DNA of 64,000 nt from Rhodanobacter humi (GTDB lineage Bacteria > Pseudomonadota > Gammaproteobacteria > Xanthomonadales > Rhodanobacteraceae). This document shows positions 44,475 through 54,288 of the stretch, piece after piece. The notes under the pieces are model-generated. The model searched no databases and had not been told where the DNA came from. It saw nothing but the letters and a program-made list of their open reading frames with translations. How positions within the stretch are numbered: position 1 is the first letter of the stretch; each line of letters opens with the position of its first letter. A program made the translations under genes and the position numbers. Location: positions 1,364,001 through 1,428,000 of the forward strand of contig NZ_JBGBPY010000001.1 in the NCBI RefSeq assembly GCF_041107455.1, in the 5' to 3' direction.

Positions 44475-46253
44475 TCAACCCACCAGCTTGCTCGCCACCA
44501 CCTGGTCGCGACCGCCGGACTTGGCGGAGTACAGCGCCAGGTCGGCGGCGCGCATCCAGCTCGACAAGTCGTGGCAGCGCACGCCGTCGAACTGCGCCAC
44601 GCCGATGCTGATCGTCAGCTTGTCCACCGGCAGGTCCTTCGGCAGCGCCAGCGCGGCCGATCCCGCACGCAGGGTTTCCGCCAACCGCATGCCGGCCGTC
44701 AGGCCCGCCTGCGGGCACAACACGGCGAATTCCTCGCCGCCGATGCGCGCCGCGAAGCTGGCATCGCCCACCGCGCCACGCAGGTAGTCGGTGAGGAGCC
44801 GCAGCACCCGGTCGCCCTGCGGATGGCCGATGCTGTCGTTGATGCTCTTGAAGTGGTCGATGTCGATCAGCAGCAGCACGTGCAACGGCGCCGACGCCTC
44901 GCGCGGACGGCCCAGCAGTTCGATGGCGCGCTGCTGGAACGCGCGCCGGTTCGCCATGCCGGTGAGCGGATCGCGCAGGGTCTGCGCCTGCAATTCGGCG
45001 GTATGCCGGCGCTGCGAGCGCAACAACAGCACGAGCAGGCCGACGATCAGCAGCAAGGCCGCCGCCAGCAGCGCGATCGTCAGGTTGACCAGGCGCTGGC
45101 GCTGCTGCTGCTCGCGCCGGCGCGCCGTCTCGGCCTCCGCCGCCTTGAGCTGCAGGTCCTTCAGTTCGTTGGCGTGCTCCAGCTCGCTGATGCGCAGCTC
45201 CTTCTCGCGCGTGGCATAGCGCTGCTCCAGTTCGACCTCGATCGCACGCAGCGCCGGCGTCTCGAAAGCGCTGCCGAGCTGAGCCGCCTCGCGCTCGTCG
45301 GCCAGCGCCTGGCGCAGATCGCCAGCCTGCTCGGCCAGTTGGCTCTCCACCTTCAGCATATCGATCAGCTGGCCGTTGATGCCGGCCTTGCGCGCCTGTG
45401 CCACGGCCGCCCGCATCCGCGCGTAGGCTTGGCGGTGCTGGCCCTGCGCCGCCTCGGCCCGGGCGATATTGGTGCTGGAGCCCAGCGCGTCGCTGATGCG
45501 CCCGGTGGCCAGTTCCTGCTTCAACGAAGCCTCGGACAAGGCCTGCGCTTCGCGAGCACGCCCCTGTTTCAGGTACATCTGTGCGAGGTTGTCGCCCACC
45601 ATCACCACCAGCTGTTCCGCCTTGGCCCTGGCGTAGTACTCGCGCGAACGCTCATAGGCCGCCGCCGCGTCGTTGACCCGGTTCAGCGTGGCCAGGGCGA
45701 TGCCCACGTCGTTCTCGGCATCGCCGATACCGAAGTCGTCGCCCAGCGCGCGATACGCCGCCACCGCCTGCTGGCACAGCGGCAAGGCCTTGGCCGGCTT
45801 TTCGTCGAGCGCATAGGCATCGCACAGCTGGAAGCGTGCCCAGGCCACGACCTCCGAATCGGATTCTCCCAGCACCTTGTCCGCCGCCTTCAGCGCCTCG
45901 CCCAGTCCGTCGCCGAGACCGTTGGCGATATCGTGGCGAGCGCGCAGGAAGCCCGCCGCCGCGGCCGCCACCGGGTCGTGCGCCACCGTGGCCAGGCCGT
46001 CGAGCCGCAGCGTGGCCTCGGCCAGCGCCGCATCGTCGTTGCTGTTGATCGCGGCCGTGCCCATGCCCCACAGCAACTCGCGCTCGCGCGCGGGCTGCAG
46101 CGCAACACCCGCCTGGTCGAGTTGCTGGCGCACGAAGGCGATCAGTCCATGCGGATTGGTCACCGCGCTTTCGCGGAACGCGTTCATCGGCGCCGCGACG
46201 ACAGGCGTCGCGATCAGCGCCAGCAGCAGACCCAGCCACGCCCCCCGAAACAT
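44475..46253 (-). CDS. Diguanylate cyclase with periplasmic TPR sensor region
   Basis: The 592-residue protein has a signal/anchor start (WLGLLLALIATPVVAAPMNA), about 340 residues of TPR-like helices (AVAAYRALGDDFGIGDAEND, GDNLAQMYLKQGRAREAQAL) and a coiled coil (ELRISELEHANELKDLQLKA). One membrane helix follows (LTIALLAAALLLIVGLLVLL), then a cytoplasmic GGDEF domain (DPLTGMANRRAFQQRAIELL, LLIDIDHFKSINDSIGHPQG). The active site reads GGEEF within FAARIGGEEFAVLCP, so it should make c-di-GMP. I see no RxxD inhibitory site at the usual place. Start at 46253 gives the signal sequence. Confidence 0.9.
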   Translation of the reverse strand: MFRGAWLGLLLALIATPVVAAPMNAFRESAVTNPHGLIAFVRQQLDQAGVALQPARERELLWGMGTAAINSNDDAALAEATLRLDGLATVAHDPVAAAAAGFLRARHDIANGLGDGLGEALKAADKVLGESDSEVVAWARFQLCDAYALDEKPAKALPLCQQAVAAYRALGDDFGIGDAENDVGIALATLNRVNDAAAAYERSREYYARAKAEQLVVMVGDNLAQMYLKQGRAREAQALSEASLKQELATGRISDALGSSTNIARAEAAQGQHRQAYARMRAAVAQARKAGINGQLIDMLKVESQLAEQAGDLRQALADEREAAQLGSAFETPALRAIEVELEQRYATREKELRISELEHANELKDLQLKAAEAETARRREQQQRQRLVNLTIALLAAALLLIVGLLVLLLRSQRRHTAELQAQTLRDPLTGMANRRAFQQRAIELLGRPREASAPLHVLLLIDIDHFKSINDSIGHPQGDRVLRLLTDYLRGAVGDASFAARIGGEEFAVLCPQAGLTAGMRLAETLRAGSAALALPKDLPVDKLTISIGVAQFDGVRCHDLSSWMRAADLALYSAKSGGRDQVVASKLVG

Positions 46254-46323
46254 CCGAAGCCCATTCCCTGTCAAGTGCCTCTCGCCGCGATCATAGCTTT
46301 TCCGGGCCGCCGTCACACCCACC

Positions 46324-46398
46324 AGAGCCTGTTCCATGTCTCCGCATAGTCCGCGTTGCCTTGCCGTGGCCGCCATGCGGAGACATGGAACAGGCTCT
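46324..46398. repeat. Perfect 24-bp inverted repeat upstream of dusB
   Basis: The left arm 46324-46347 begins AGAGCCTGTTCCATGTC and the right arm 46375-46398 is its exact complement, separated by 27 bases. It lies between the divergent cyclase and dusB genes, ending 15 bases before the dusB ATG. A stem this long could be a mobile palindromic repeat, a MITE-like remnant, or a hairpin in the dusB leader. Confidence 0.75.
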
Positions 46399-46412
46399 TA
46401 TAGAATGTGCGG

Positions 46413-47399
46413 ATGCAGATCGGCCCCTACCGCATCGACCCGCCGCTGGCGCTGGCCCCCATGGCCGGCGTCACCGACAAGCCGTTCCGCCTGTTGTGCA
46501 AGCGGCTGGGCGCGGGGTTGGCGGTGTCGGAGATGACCACCGCCGATCCGCGGTTGTGGCACACCGCCAAGTCGCTGCGCCGCATGGACCATGCCGGCGA
46601 GCCCGAGCCGGTGAGCGTGCAGATCGCCGGCTACGACCCGGCGATGCTGGCCGAGGCGGCGCGCTGCAACGCCGCCAACGGTGCGCAGATCATCGACATC
46701 AACATGGGCTGCCCGGCGAAGAAGGTGTGCAACGTGTGGTCCGGCTCCGCCCTGCTGCAGGACGAGCCGCTGGTGGCGCGCATCTGCAAGGCGGTCGTCG
46801 ATGCGGTGGACGTGCCGGTGACGCTGAAGTTCCGCACCGGCTGGGACCGCGGGCACAAGAACGCCTTGAGCATCGCCCGCCTCGCCGAGGACGCGGGCAT
46901 CGCCGCGCTGGCGCTGCACGGCCGCACCCGCGCCGACAAGTACGAGGGTGAGGCCGAGTACGAAACCATCGCCGCGGTGAAGGCCAGCGTGCGCATCCCG
47001 GTGTTCGCCAACGGCGACGTGACCACGCCCGAGCGCGCGAAGCAGGTGCTGGCCGCCACCGGCGCGGATGCGCTGATGATCGGTCGCGGCGCGCAGGGCC
47101 GGCCGTGGATCTTCCGCGAGATCGCGCACTACCTCGCCACCGGCGAACAACTGCCCGAGCCCACGCCGGACGAGGTGGCCGCGATCCTGCTCGGCCACCT
47201 GGAGCATCTCTATGCGTTCTACGGCGAAGTGCCCGGCGTGCGCATCGCGCGCAAGCACCTGGGCTGGTACGCGAAGGATCGCCCTGAGAACGCCGCCTTC
47301 CGCGGGGTGGTCAACCGTGCGGAAACGGCGGTCGAACAGCTCCGGCTGACCCGCGACTATTTCACCGCGCTGTCGGTAGGCGAGCGCCTCGCCGCCTGA
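46413..47399 (+). CDS. dusB: DusB, tRNA-dihydrouridine synthase
   Basis: DusB reduces specific uridines in the tRNA D-loop using FMN and NADPH. The 328-residue protein shows the N-terminal PPLALAPMAGVTDKPFRLLC, EPVSVQIAGYDP, the catalytic-Cys segment IDINMGCPAKKVCN, LKFRTGWDRGHKNAL, LHGRTRADKYEGEAEY, IPVFANGDV and the FMN-phosphate site MIGRGAQGRPWIF. ATG 46413 is used; a GTG two codons earlier is possible. The fis gene often found after dusB is absent here. Confidence 0.95.
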   Translation: MQIGPYRIDPPLALAPMAGVTDKPFRLLCKRLGAGLAVSEMTTADPRLWHTAKSLRRMDHAGEPEPVSVQIAGYDPAMLAEAARCNAANGAQIIDINMGCPAKKVCNVWSGSALLQDEPLVARICKAVVDAVDVPVTLKFRTGWDRGHKNALSIARLAEDAGIAALALHGRTRADKYEGEAEYETIAAVKASVRIPVFANGDVTTPERAKQVLAATGADALMIGRGAQGRPWIFREIAHYLATGEQLPEPTPDEVAAILLGHLEHLYAFYGEVPGVRIARKHLGWYAKDRPENAAFRGVVNRAETAVEQLRLTRDYFTALSVGERLAA

Positions 47400-47406
47400 C
47401 GCCTCT

Positions 47407-48234
47407 TCAGGCAGCCAGCTCGTGTGGCAACTCCACCATCGTCAGGCGCAACCGCGGCGGTATCTCGGCGAGCACTTCGCCGCGATGGCCAAGCAGGCGC
47501 AGCGTGCCGTCCATGTCCTCGGCCAGCACGGTGAGGCTTTCCACCCAGTCGCCGTCGTTGGCGTAGACCAGGTCGTCGCGCCGGATCAACGCGGCGCGAT
47601 GGATGTGCCCGCAGACGATGCCGTCGAGGCCGCGCTGCGCGGCATCGTCCAGCCCGGCCTGCACGAAGCGCGCGATGTAGCGTTCGGCGGCGCCGCTCTG
47701 CCGCTTCACGAAGGCGGACAGCGACCAGTAGCGCAGGCCGAGCCGCCGCCGTGCCAGATTCAGCCAGCGGTTGCAGCTGAGGATGCGGTAGTAGATCCAG
47801 TCGCCCAGGCGCTCCTGCAGGCCGCCGAACTGGGTGACGTTGTCGTAATCGTCGCCGTGCGTCACCAGCAGGCGACGGCCATCGGCGGTCACGTGGATCG
47901 CGCGCCGCCGCATGCGCAGGCCCGGTATCCACAGGCCGCACAGCCGCCGCAGCGGCCGGTCGTGATTGCCTGGCACGTAGGTGATCGCCGTGCCGCGCCG
48001 GTGCAAGGCATGCAGCGCCTCGATCACGCGCGCGTGCGCGCCGCCCCAGCAGGTGCGCCAGCGCGCGATCCACCACAGGTCGACGATGTCGCCCACCAGG
48101 TAGAGCTGCTCGCAGCGCAGGCCGCCCAGGAAGTCCGCCAGCTCCGCTGCATGGCAATGCCTGGCACCCAGGTGCACATCGGACAGGAACACCGTCCGCA
48201 GCCGCCGCTCGGACGGGGCGGTCGGGCGCTTCAT
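47407..48234 (-). CDS. Metallophosphoesterase, UDP-2,3-diacylglucosamine diphosphatase-like
   Basis: The 275-residue protein has the calcineurin-like metal sites in order: FLSDVHLGARHCH, LYLVGDIVDLWWIARW, TYVPGNHDRPL, LLVTHGDDYDNVTQFG and GIVCGHIHRAALI. The DLWW and long insert resemble the LpxH-like group that cleaves UDP-2,3-diacylglucosamine in lipid A synthesis. Substrate is inferred; a separate canonical LpxH may exist elsewhere in the genome. Its ATG overlaps the stop of the acyltransferase fusion (ATGA), so the two are coupled. Confidence 0.85.
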   Translation of the reverse strand: MKRPTAPSERRLRTVFLSDVHLGARHCHAAELADFLGGLRCEQLYLVGDIVDLWWIARWRTCWGGAHARVIEALHALHRRGTAITYVPGNHDRPLRRLCGLWIPGLRMRRRAIHVTADGRRLLVTHGDDYDNVTQFGGLQERLGDWIYYRILSCNRWLNLARRRLGLRYWSLSAFVKRQSGAAERYIARFVQAGLDDAAQRGLDGIVCGHIHRAALIRRDDLVYANDGDWVESLTVLAEDMDGTLRLLGHRGEVLAEIPPRLRLTMVELPHELAA

Positions 48235-49937
48235 GCCATCGCGTCCTGCCGGCGCTCCAGGTAGCGCTGGCGCTTGCGTGGCCGTACCTGCTCCAGGTCC
48301 ACCTCGATCAGTCCATCGATGGAGCCGCTGAAGTCCGGGTCCACGCCGAAGGCGAGGAAGCGCGCGCCGCCGGGCTCGCACAACTCGGTGTACTGCTTGT
48401 AGAGCATCGGCACCGAGGCACCGAGCCGGTCCAGTGCCAGCTTCAGCGCCTCGTGCGCGGCGGCACCGTCGAGTCCGTCGAACGATGGCTCCGCCTGTTC
48501 GAACGCAAACGGCCGGCGGGCGCTGGCCAGCGGCTGCGCGCTGCCGTGGTAGCGCCGGTAATAGGCCACGATCTGCTCGCTTGCCGCGCGCGGCAGCGCG
48601 GCGCTGATCGAGACCGCGCCATAGAGGTAGCGCACGCCCGGATAGCGCTGCAGGTAGGCGCCGATGCCCTGCCACAGGTAGTCGAGGCTGCGGCTGCCCC
48701 AGTAGTCCGGCACCACGAAGCTGCGCCCCAGTTCCAGCCCCGTCGCCAGCCGCGGCACGGCCGCGTCCGCATAACGGAACAGCGAGGCCGTGTACAACCC
48801 GGCCAGCCCGGTGCGCGCCAGCGCCTCGGCGCCGCGCATCACGCGGTAGGCGCCGGCAATGCGCGTGGCCTGCGCGTCCCACACCAGGATGTGGTCGTAG
48901 TGCGCGTCGTAGGCGTCGAGATCGCGGCTGCGGCCGGTGCCCTCGCCCACCTCGCGGAAGGTCAGCTCGCGCAGCCGGCCGATCTCCTGCAGCAGCGGCG
49001 AACCGCCGGCGACGCGCGCCAGGCGAATCTGCTTGCCGTCGCCGGTGGCACCGAGCAACTCGGTGGCTGCCATCGCCTCCGCCAGCGCAACCGCATCGAC
49101 GGGCGTCGCCAGCGGCGCCGGACCGGCCACGGCCGCCGTTCCGCGGCGACCGAGCGTGTGCAGCGTCCGGCGGATGCGCCGCAGCGCACCGCGTTCGCTC
49201 TCGTCGCCCGCGATCGCCGCCGGCTCGCCCACGTGCAGGCGCACCGGCCGGCGCCGACGGGCGAGCATCTCGCGTGCCAGCAGCGCGGTCGATGCCGGGC
49301 GGCACAGCGCGGAAACCCCGTAGAACAGCGCCGAATTGCGCGCGTCGATGCGCACCGGCAACACCGGCGCCGACGCGCGCCGCGCGAAACGCAGGAACCC
49401 GGGGCGCCAGCGTGTGTCGCGCACGCCGTGCAAACCCAGCCGCGAGACTTCGCCGGCGGGGAACACGATCACGCATTCGCCGTCGCGCAATGCACGCTCC
49501 ACCCGGCGCAGGCTGGCCGCGCCGGCGGGGCCGCCGAACACGCGCACCGGCAGCAGCAGTTCCGCCAGCGGCTCCACCAGCGCCAGCACCTCGTTGGCGA
49601 CGATGCGCACGTCGCGCCGCACCCGCCCCACCATGTCCAGCAGCGTCAGCGCGTCGAGCGCGCCGCACGGATGGTTGGCCACGATCAGCAACGGTCCGTG
49701 CGCGGGTATGCGCGCCAGCGCATCCGTGTCGACGTCGTAACGCATCTCCAGCCACCGCATGGCCGCCTCGACGAAGGCGAAGCCGCGCAGGTGGCCGTGC
49801 CCGGCGCAGAAGGCGTCGATGCCGTCGAAGCCCGACCAGCGCGCCAGCCCGTGCAGCAGCGGCACGGCCAGGCGTCCGCGCCGGCCGCGGAACCAGTGCG
49901 GATAGCGTTGCTGCAGACGCTGCTCGATCGCTTGCAT
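48231..49937 (-). CDS. Bifunctional acyltransferase, OlsF-like ornithine lipid synthase or hemolysin-type fusion
   Basis: The 568-residue protein joins two acyltransferases. The N-terminal part (about residues 60-260) is PlsC-like: HGPLLIVANHPCGALDALTL, VFGGPAGAASLRRVERAL, VIVFPAGEVSRLG. The C-terminal part (about 310-540) is a GNAT N-acyltransferase of the ornithine-acyl-ACP type: IGRLRELTFREVGEGTGRSR, DAYDAHYDHILVWD, AGAYRVMRG, FVVPDYWGSRSLDYLWQGIG. That order matches OlsF, which makes ornithine lipids without separate OlsA and OlsB. Start at 49937 is chosen because upstream sequence is unlike protein. Confidence 0.82.
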   Translation of the reverse strand: MQAIEQRLQQRYPHWFRGRRGRLAVPLLHGLARWSGFDGIDAFCAGHGHLRGFAFVEAAMRWLEMRYDVDTDALARIPAHGPLLIVANHPCGALDALTLLDMVGRVRRDVRIVANEVLALVEPLAELLLPVRVFGGPAGAASLRRVERALRDGECVIVFPAGEVSRLGLHGVRDTRWRPGFLRFARRASAPVLPVRIDARNSALFYGVSALCRPASTALLAREMLARRRRPVRLHVGEPAAIAGDESERGALRRIRRTLHTLGRRGTAAVAGPAPLATPVDAVALAEAMAATELLGATGDGKQIRLARVAGGSPLLQEIGRLRELTFREVGEGTGRSRDLDAYDAHYDHILVWDAQATRIAGAYRVMRGAEALARTGLAGLYTASLFRYADAAVPRLATGLELGRSFVVPDYWGSRSLDYLWQGIGAYLQRYPGVRYLYGAVSISAALPRAASEQIVAYYRRYHGSAQPLASARRPFAFEQAEPSFDGLDGAAAHEALKLALDRLGASVPMLYKQYTELCEPGGARFLAFGVDPDFSGSIDGLIEVDLEQVRPRKRQRYLERRQDAMA

Positions 49938-50140
49938 GGCGACGACCCTCGGCTTGGCCCGTCGCAAGATTGCGCGGCCACCGGGACGCCGGCGTTGCGC
50001 CTGCGCGTCAGCGACGTGACAGCGACGCCGGCGGGGCGGCCGCGCAGCCATGGCGCGCGGATCGCGCCGGACGCGCCCGGGCGCAGCAAGGCCTCGCATT
50101 GACTTTGGCCGTCCGTACGGCTAATTTTCGCAACGCCCAA

Positions 50141-50326
50141 GGTAACTATCTCTTTATGCGAATGAAGAGATATCTCAAGGGAAGCCGGTGCGAATCCGGC
50201 GCTGCCCCGCAGCGGTATGTGGAAACGACCTCCGTCACCGGCACTGGGTGCAACACGCCCGGGAAGCGACGGACAGTAGGCGGCCGACACTTTGCCGGTC
50301 ACGTCCACGAGCCCGAATACCTGCCT
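50141..50326 (+). ncRNA. Cobalamin (B12) riboswitch upstream of metE
   Basis: The conserved core is plain: GGGAAGCCGGTGCGAATCC, GGCGCTGCCCCGCAGCGGT, then GGCACTGGG, CCCGGGAAG and the 3-prime closing GAGCCCGAATACCTGCC. Binding of adenosylcobalamin should switch off the B12-independent MetE when B12 allows MetH to work. A hairpin GGAAGCG/CGCTTCC (50332-50351) just past the aptamer may be part of the expression platform. About 190 bases separate the aptamer from the metE start. Confidence 0.92.
50147..50172. promoter_or_regulatory. 26-bp near-palindrome at metE, SahR-like operator or riboswitch stem
   Basis: TATCTCTTTATGCG is followed by AATGAAGAGATA, a near-perfect palindrome with two mismatched pairs. 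The first 11 bases and the CG at positions 13-14 recur upstream of metK. It overlaps the 5-prime arm of the riboswitch, so it may instead be, or also be, its P2 stem. Confidence 0.5.
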
Positions 50327-50530
50327 CGGCCGGAAGCGGCACGCCGCTTCCGCACGACCTGGCATCTCCGCGGGGAGGGCCGGAGCCTGCGCGCTGCCGC
50401 CCTCACGGCCCGCGCCGGCTTCGCCTGCCCGCGCCGCCGGCTCGCCCGCGGGGGCGAAGGTCAACGGCTCGGGCGATCTCGCCCAACCCGCCTTCGTTCC
50501 TCTTTGCCCTACATGCAAGAGGAATCATCC

Positions 50531-52837
50531 ATGTCACTCGTTACCCATCTCGGCTTTCCGCGCATCGGCCTCAAGCGTGAACTGAAACGCGCACTGGAAG
50601 CGCACTGGCGCGGCGAAGCGCCCGCCGCAGCCTTGCCCGACACCGCCCGCGCGCTGCGCGCACGGCACTGGCAGCTGGCCCGCGACGCCGGCGCCGACGT
50701 CGTACCCTGCAACGACTTCAGCCTGTACGACCACGTGCTCGACACCGCCGTGCTGTTCGACGCGATCCCGGAACGCTACCGCCCGGTGTTCGCCGAAAGC
50801 CGTCTGGACGGCTATTTCGCGATGGCCCGCGGCCACAAGCGCGGCGGCCACGACTTGCACGCGCTGGAAATGACCAAGTGGTTCGACACCAACTACCACT
50901 ACCTGGTGCCGGAACTGCACGCCGGCCAGCGTTTCGCCCTCGCCGGCGCCAAGCCGCTGGCGGAATTCCTGGAGGCGAAGGCGCTGGGCCACCACGCGCG
51001 GCCGGTGCTGCTGGGGCCGGTGTCCTTCCTGCTGCTGTCCAAGGCCGTGGATGGCAGCGACCGGCTGGCCCTGCTCGATGCCTTGCTGCCCGCCTATGCC
51101 GAACTGCTGCGCCAGCTGGCCGAAGCGGGCGCCGACTGGGTGCAACTGGACGAACCCTGCCTCGTGCTCGACCAGGACGGCGACGACCACGCCGCCTATC
51201 GCCGTGCCTACGCGGCGCTGGCCACGGCGAACGGGCCGAAGATCCTGCTCGCCAGCTACTTCGGTGCGCTGGGCGACAACCTCGCGCTCGCCACGAGCCT
51301 GCCGGTGGACGGCCTGCACATCGACCTGGCGCGCACGCCGCAGCAGCTCGGCGCCGTGCTCGACGCGTTGCCCGCAGGCCGCGTACTCAGCTGCGGCGTG
51401 ATCGATGGCCGCAACGTCTGGCGCAGCCGCCCCGCGCGCGTGCTGCCGCTGCTGCGCCAGGCACTGGCGCGGCTGGGCGACGACAGGCTGTGGCTGGCGC
51501 CGTCCTGCTCGCTGCTGCACGTGCCGATCGACCTCGCCGCGGAAACGGCACTGGAGCCGGCACGCCGCGCCACGATGGCGTTCGCGCGGCAGAAGCTGGA
51601 GGAATTGCGCGTCTATGCCGACGCACTGGCCGGCCACGCCGAAGCCGAAGCCGCGCTGCAGGCGCAGCAGGCCCTGCTCGACCGGCAGGCGCAACAACCC
51701 GGCGTGTGCAATCCCGCCGTGCGTGCCCGCCTGCACGAACTCAGCCCGCAGACGATGCTGCGCCGCTCGCCCTACGCCACGCGCCGCGTCACGCAGGCGG
51801 AGGCCCTAGCCTTGCCGCCGCTGCCCACCACCACGATCGGCTCGTTCCCGCAGACCGACGAGCTGCGCCAGGCGCGCGCCGCGCACCGCGGCGGCAGGCT
51901 GGACGATGCCGCCTACGAGGCGCTGCTGCAGGCGGAAGTCGAACGCGTGGTGCGCTTCCAGGAGGTCATCGGCCTGGACGTGCTGGTGCACGGCGAGCCC
52001 GAGCGCAACGACATGGTGGAGTACTTCGGCGAACAGCTGGACGGCTACCTGTTCACCCGGCTGGGCTGGGTGCAGAGCTACGGTTCGCGCTGCGTGAAGC
52101 CGCCGGTGATCTGGGGCGACGTGGCGCGGCCCGCGCCGATGACGGTGCGCTGGTCGACCTACGCCCAATCGCTCACCGAGCGACCGATGAAGGGCATGCT
52201 CACCGGCCCGGTCACCATGCTGCAGTGGTCGTTCGTGCGCGACGACCTGCCGCGCGAAACCGTATGCCGGCAGATCGCGCTGGCGCTGCGCGACGAGGTG
52301 CACGACCTGGAAGCCGTCGGCATCAAGGTGATCCAGATCGACGAGCCCGCGCTCCGCGAAGGCCTGCCGCTGCGTCGCGCCGACTGGCCGGGCTACCTCG
52401 CCTGGGCGGTGGAAAGCTTCCGCATCGCGGCCGGCGGCGTGCGCGACGCCACCCAGATCCACACCCACATGTGCTACTCCGAGTTCAACGACATCATCGA
52501 GGCGGTGGCCGCGATGGATGCCGACGTGATCTCGATCGAGACCAGCCGCTCGCGGATGGAATTGCTGGACGCCTTCGCGCGCTTCCGCTACCCCAACGGC
52601 ATCGGCCCGGGCGTGTACGACATCCACTCGCCGCGCGTGCCCACGCAGGAGGAGATGCTCGGCCTGCTGCGCAAGGCACTGGAAGTACTGCGGCCGGAGC
52701 AGTTGTGGATTAATCCGGACTGCGGCCTGAAGACCCGCGGCTGGCCCGAGGTGGAGGCCGCGCTGCGCGGCATGCTGGCCTGCGCCCGCCAGCTGCGTGC
52801 GGAGCTGGCCGCGGCGGCCGCCACTGCCGCCGTCTGA
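50531..52837 (+). CDS. metE: MetE, cobalamin-independent methionine synthase
   Basis: MetE transfers a methyl group from 5-methyltetrahydropteroyl-glutamate to homocysteine without B12. The 768-residue protein starts [20 protein letters not shown], contains [20 protein letters not shown] at the head of the second barrel, [19 protein letters not shown], the zinc-site [28 protein letters not shown] and ends with [17 protein letters not shown], which carries the zinc Cys. An ATG with GAGG about 7-10 bases upstream gives the family N-terminus. B12 riboswitch control is expected. Confidence 0.97.
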   Translation: MSLVTHLGFPRIGLKRELKRALEAHWRGEAPAAALPDTARALRARHWQLARDAGADVVPCNDFSLYDHVLDTAVLFDAIPERYRPVFAESRLDGYFAMARGHKRGGHDLHALEMTKWFDTNYHYLVPELHAGQRFALAGAKPLAEFLEAKALGHHARPVLLGPVSFLLLSKAVDGSDRLALLDALLPAYAELLRQLAEAGADWVQLDEPCLVLDQDGDDHAAYRRAYAALATANGPKILLASYFGALGDNLALATSLPVDGLHIDLARTPQQLGAVLDALPAGRVLSCGVIDGRNVWRSRPARVLPLLRQALARLGDDRLWLAPSCSLLHVPIDLAAETALEPARRATMAFARQKLEELRVYADALAGHAEAEAALQAQQALLDRQAQQPGVCNPAVRARLHELSPQTMLRRSPYATRRVTQAEALALPPLPTTTIGSFPQTDELRQARAAHRGGRLDDAAYEALLQAEVERVVRFQEVIGLDVLVHGEPERNDMVEYFGEQLDGYLFTRLGWVQSYGSRCVKPPVIWGDVARPAPMTVRWSTYAQSLTERPMKGMLTGPVTMLQWSFVRDDLPRETVCRQIALALRDEVHDLEAVGIKVIQIDEPALREGLPLRRADWPGYLAWAVESFRIAAGGVRDATQIHTHMCYSEFNDIIEAVAAMDADVISIETSRSRMELLDAFARFRYPNGIGPGVYDIHSPRVPTQEEMLGLLRKALEVLRPEQLWINPDCGLKTRGWPEVEAALRGMLACARQLRAELAAAAATAAV

Positions 52838-52968
52838 ATGGGTGGCCGGCGGCCCCGCAGCAGGGCCCCCGGCCATCCAGACGTCTGAACACGCAGCTAA
52901 CCGGCAGCCCGCCAGAATTTCCGCGGGCTGCAAAACCGGGGGCGGCGTTGTATCATGCCGCCCTCTTT

Positions 52969-52994
52969 TATCTCTTTATCCGTACACGAGGATA
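52969..52994. promoter_or_regulatory. Candidate methionine-regulon operator upstream of metK
   Basis: TATCTCTTTATCCG (52969-52982) matches 13 of 14 bases of the left half-site at metE and ends ten bases before a GATATA. The right half is degenerate. It lies 10 bases before the metK ATG at its nearest edge, in a 166-base gap. No SAM riboswitch consensus is visible there, so a protein operator of the SahR type is the simplest reading. Confidence 0.45.
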
Positions 52995-53003
52995 TAAAAC
53001 GCG

Positions 53004-54203
53004 ATGTCCAGCCATCTGTTCACTTCCGAATCGGTCTCCGAAGGCCATCCGGACAAGGTCGCCGACCAGATCTCCGACGCCGTGCTCGACGCGATCCTCG
53101 CGCAGGATCCGCGTGCCCGCGTGGCCTGCGAAACCATGGTCAAGACCGGCGTGGCCATCGTCGCCGGCGAGATCACCACCAGCGCGTGGATCGACCTCGA
53201 AGCGATCACCCGCAAGGTGATCCTCGACATCGGCTACGACTCCAGCAACGTCGGCTTCGACGGCGCCACCTGCGGCGTGATCAACCTGATCGGCAAGCAG
53301 TCGCCCGACATCAACCAGGGCGTGGACCGCAAGAAGCCGGAAGAACAGGGCGCGGGCGACCAGGGCCTGATGTTCGGCTACGCGACGAACGAGACCAAGG
53401 ACTACATGCCGGCGGCGATCTACTACTCGCACCGTCTGGTCGAGCAGCAGGCCAAGGTCCGCAAGAAGAAGAATTCGCCGCTGCCGTGGCTGCGCCCGGA
53501 TGCCAAGAGCCAGGTCACCCTGCGCTACGACAACGGTGTCGCCACCGCGATCGACGCCGTGGTGCTGTCGACCCAGCATGATCCGGACGTGAAGCAGAAG
53601 GACCTGATCGAGGCCGTGCGCGAGTACATCCTCAAGCCGGTGCTGCCGGCCAAGCTGCTGCACAAGGGCACCAAGTTCCACATCAACCCGACCGGCAAGT
53701 TCGTGATCGGCGGCCCGGTGGGCGACTGCGGCCTGACCGGCCGCAAGATCATCGTCGACACCTACGGCGGCTGGGCCCGTCATGGTGGCGGCGCGTTCTC
53801 CGGCAAGGATCCGTCCAAGGTGGACCGCTCGGCCGCCTACGCCGCGCGCTACGTGGCCAAGAACATCGTGGCCGCCGGCATCGCCGACCGCTGCGAGGTG
53901 CAGGTGAGCTACGCGATCGGCGTGGCCCATCCCACCTCGATCTCGGTGACCACGTTCGGCACCGGCAAGATCAGCGACGACAAGATCGAGAAGCTGATCC
54001 GCGCGCACTTCGACCTGCGCCCGTACGGCATCCTGCAGATGCTGGATCTCATCCACCCGATGTACCAACAGACCGCCAGCTACGGCCACTTCGGCCGCAG
54101 CCCGGTCGAGGTCAAGGACAAGAGCGGCAAGTCCTACACCGCGTTCTCGTGGGAAAAGACCGACAAGGCCGAGGCGCTGCGCAAGGCCGCCAAGCTGAAG
54201 TAA
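53004..54203 (+). CDS. metK: MetK, S-adenosylmethionine synthetase
   Basis: MetK makes SAM from methionine and ATP. The 399-residue protein has [20 protein letters not shown] at the start, [20 protein letters not shown], the phosphate-binding [20 protein letters not shown] and [20 protein letters not shown]. Length fits the family. It follows metE, linking methionine synthesis to SAM production, and a strong terminator follows. Confidence 0.98.
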   Translation: MSSHLFTSESVSEGHPDKVADQISDAVLDAILAQDPRARVACETMVKTGVAIVAGEITTSAWIDLEAITRKVILDIGYDSSNVGFDGATCGVINLIGKQSPDINQGVDRKKPEEQGAGDQGLMFGYATNETKDYMPAAIYYSHRLVEQQAKVRKKKNSPLPWLRPDAKSQVTLRYDNGVATAIDAVVLSTQHDPDVKQKDLIEAVREYILKPVLPAKLLHKGTKFHINPTGKFVIGGPVGDCGLTGRKIIVDTYGGWARHGGGAFSGKDPSKVDRSAAYAARYVAKNIVAAGIADRCEVQVSYAIGVAHPTSISVTTFGTGKISDDKIEKLIRAHFDLRPYGILQMLDLIHPMYQQTASYGHFGRSPVEVKDKSGKSYTAFSWEKTDKAEALRKAAKLK

Positions 54204-54227
54204 GCCGCACTGCCGAAAAGCAACACG

Positions 54228-54258
54228 AAACGGGCCGCCTCGCGCGGCCCGTTTTTTT
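54228..54258 (+). terminator. Rho-independent terminator after metK
   Basis: An 11-bp stem AAACGGGCCGC/GCGGCCCGTTT with a 5-base loop runs straight into seven T (54252-54258), 25 bases after the metK stop. Its A-rich left flank could also serve the convergent nucleotidyltransferase gene. Confidence 0.9.
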
Positions 54259-54288
54259 GCGCGCCTTCACGAACCGGCCTGAGCCACC

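Noticed and set aside
52838-53003. A SAM riboswitch before metK
   Set aside because: None of the SAM-I, SAM-II or SAH consensus pieces could be found; only the short half-site shared with metE is visible.
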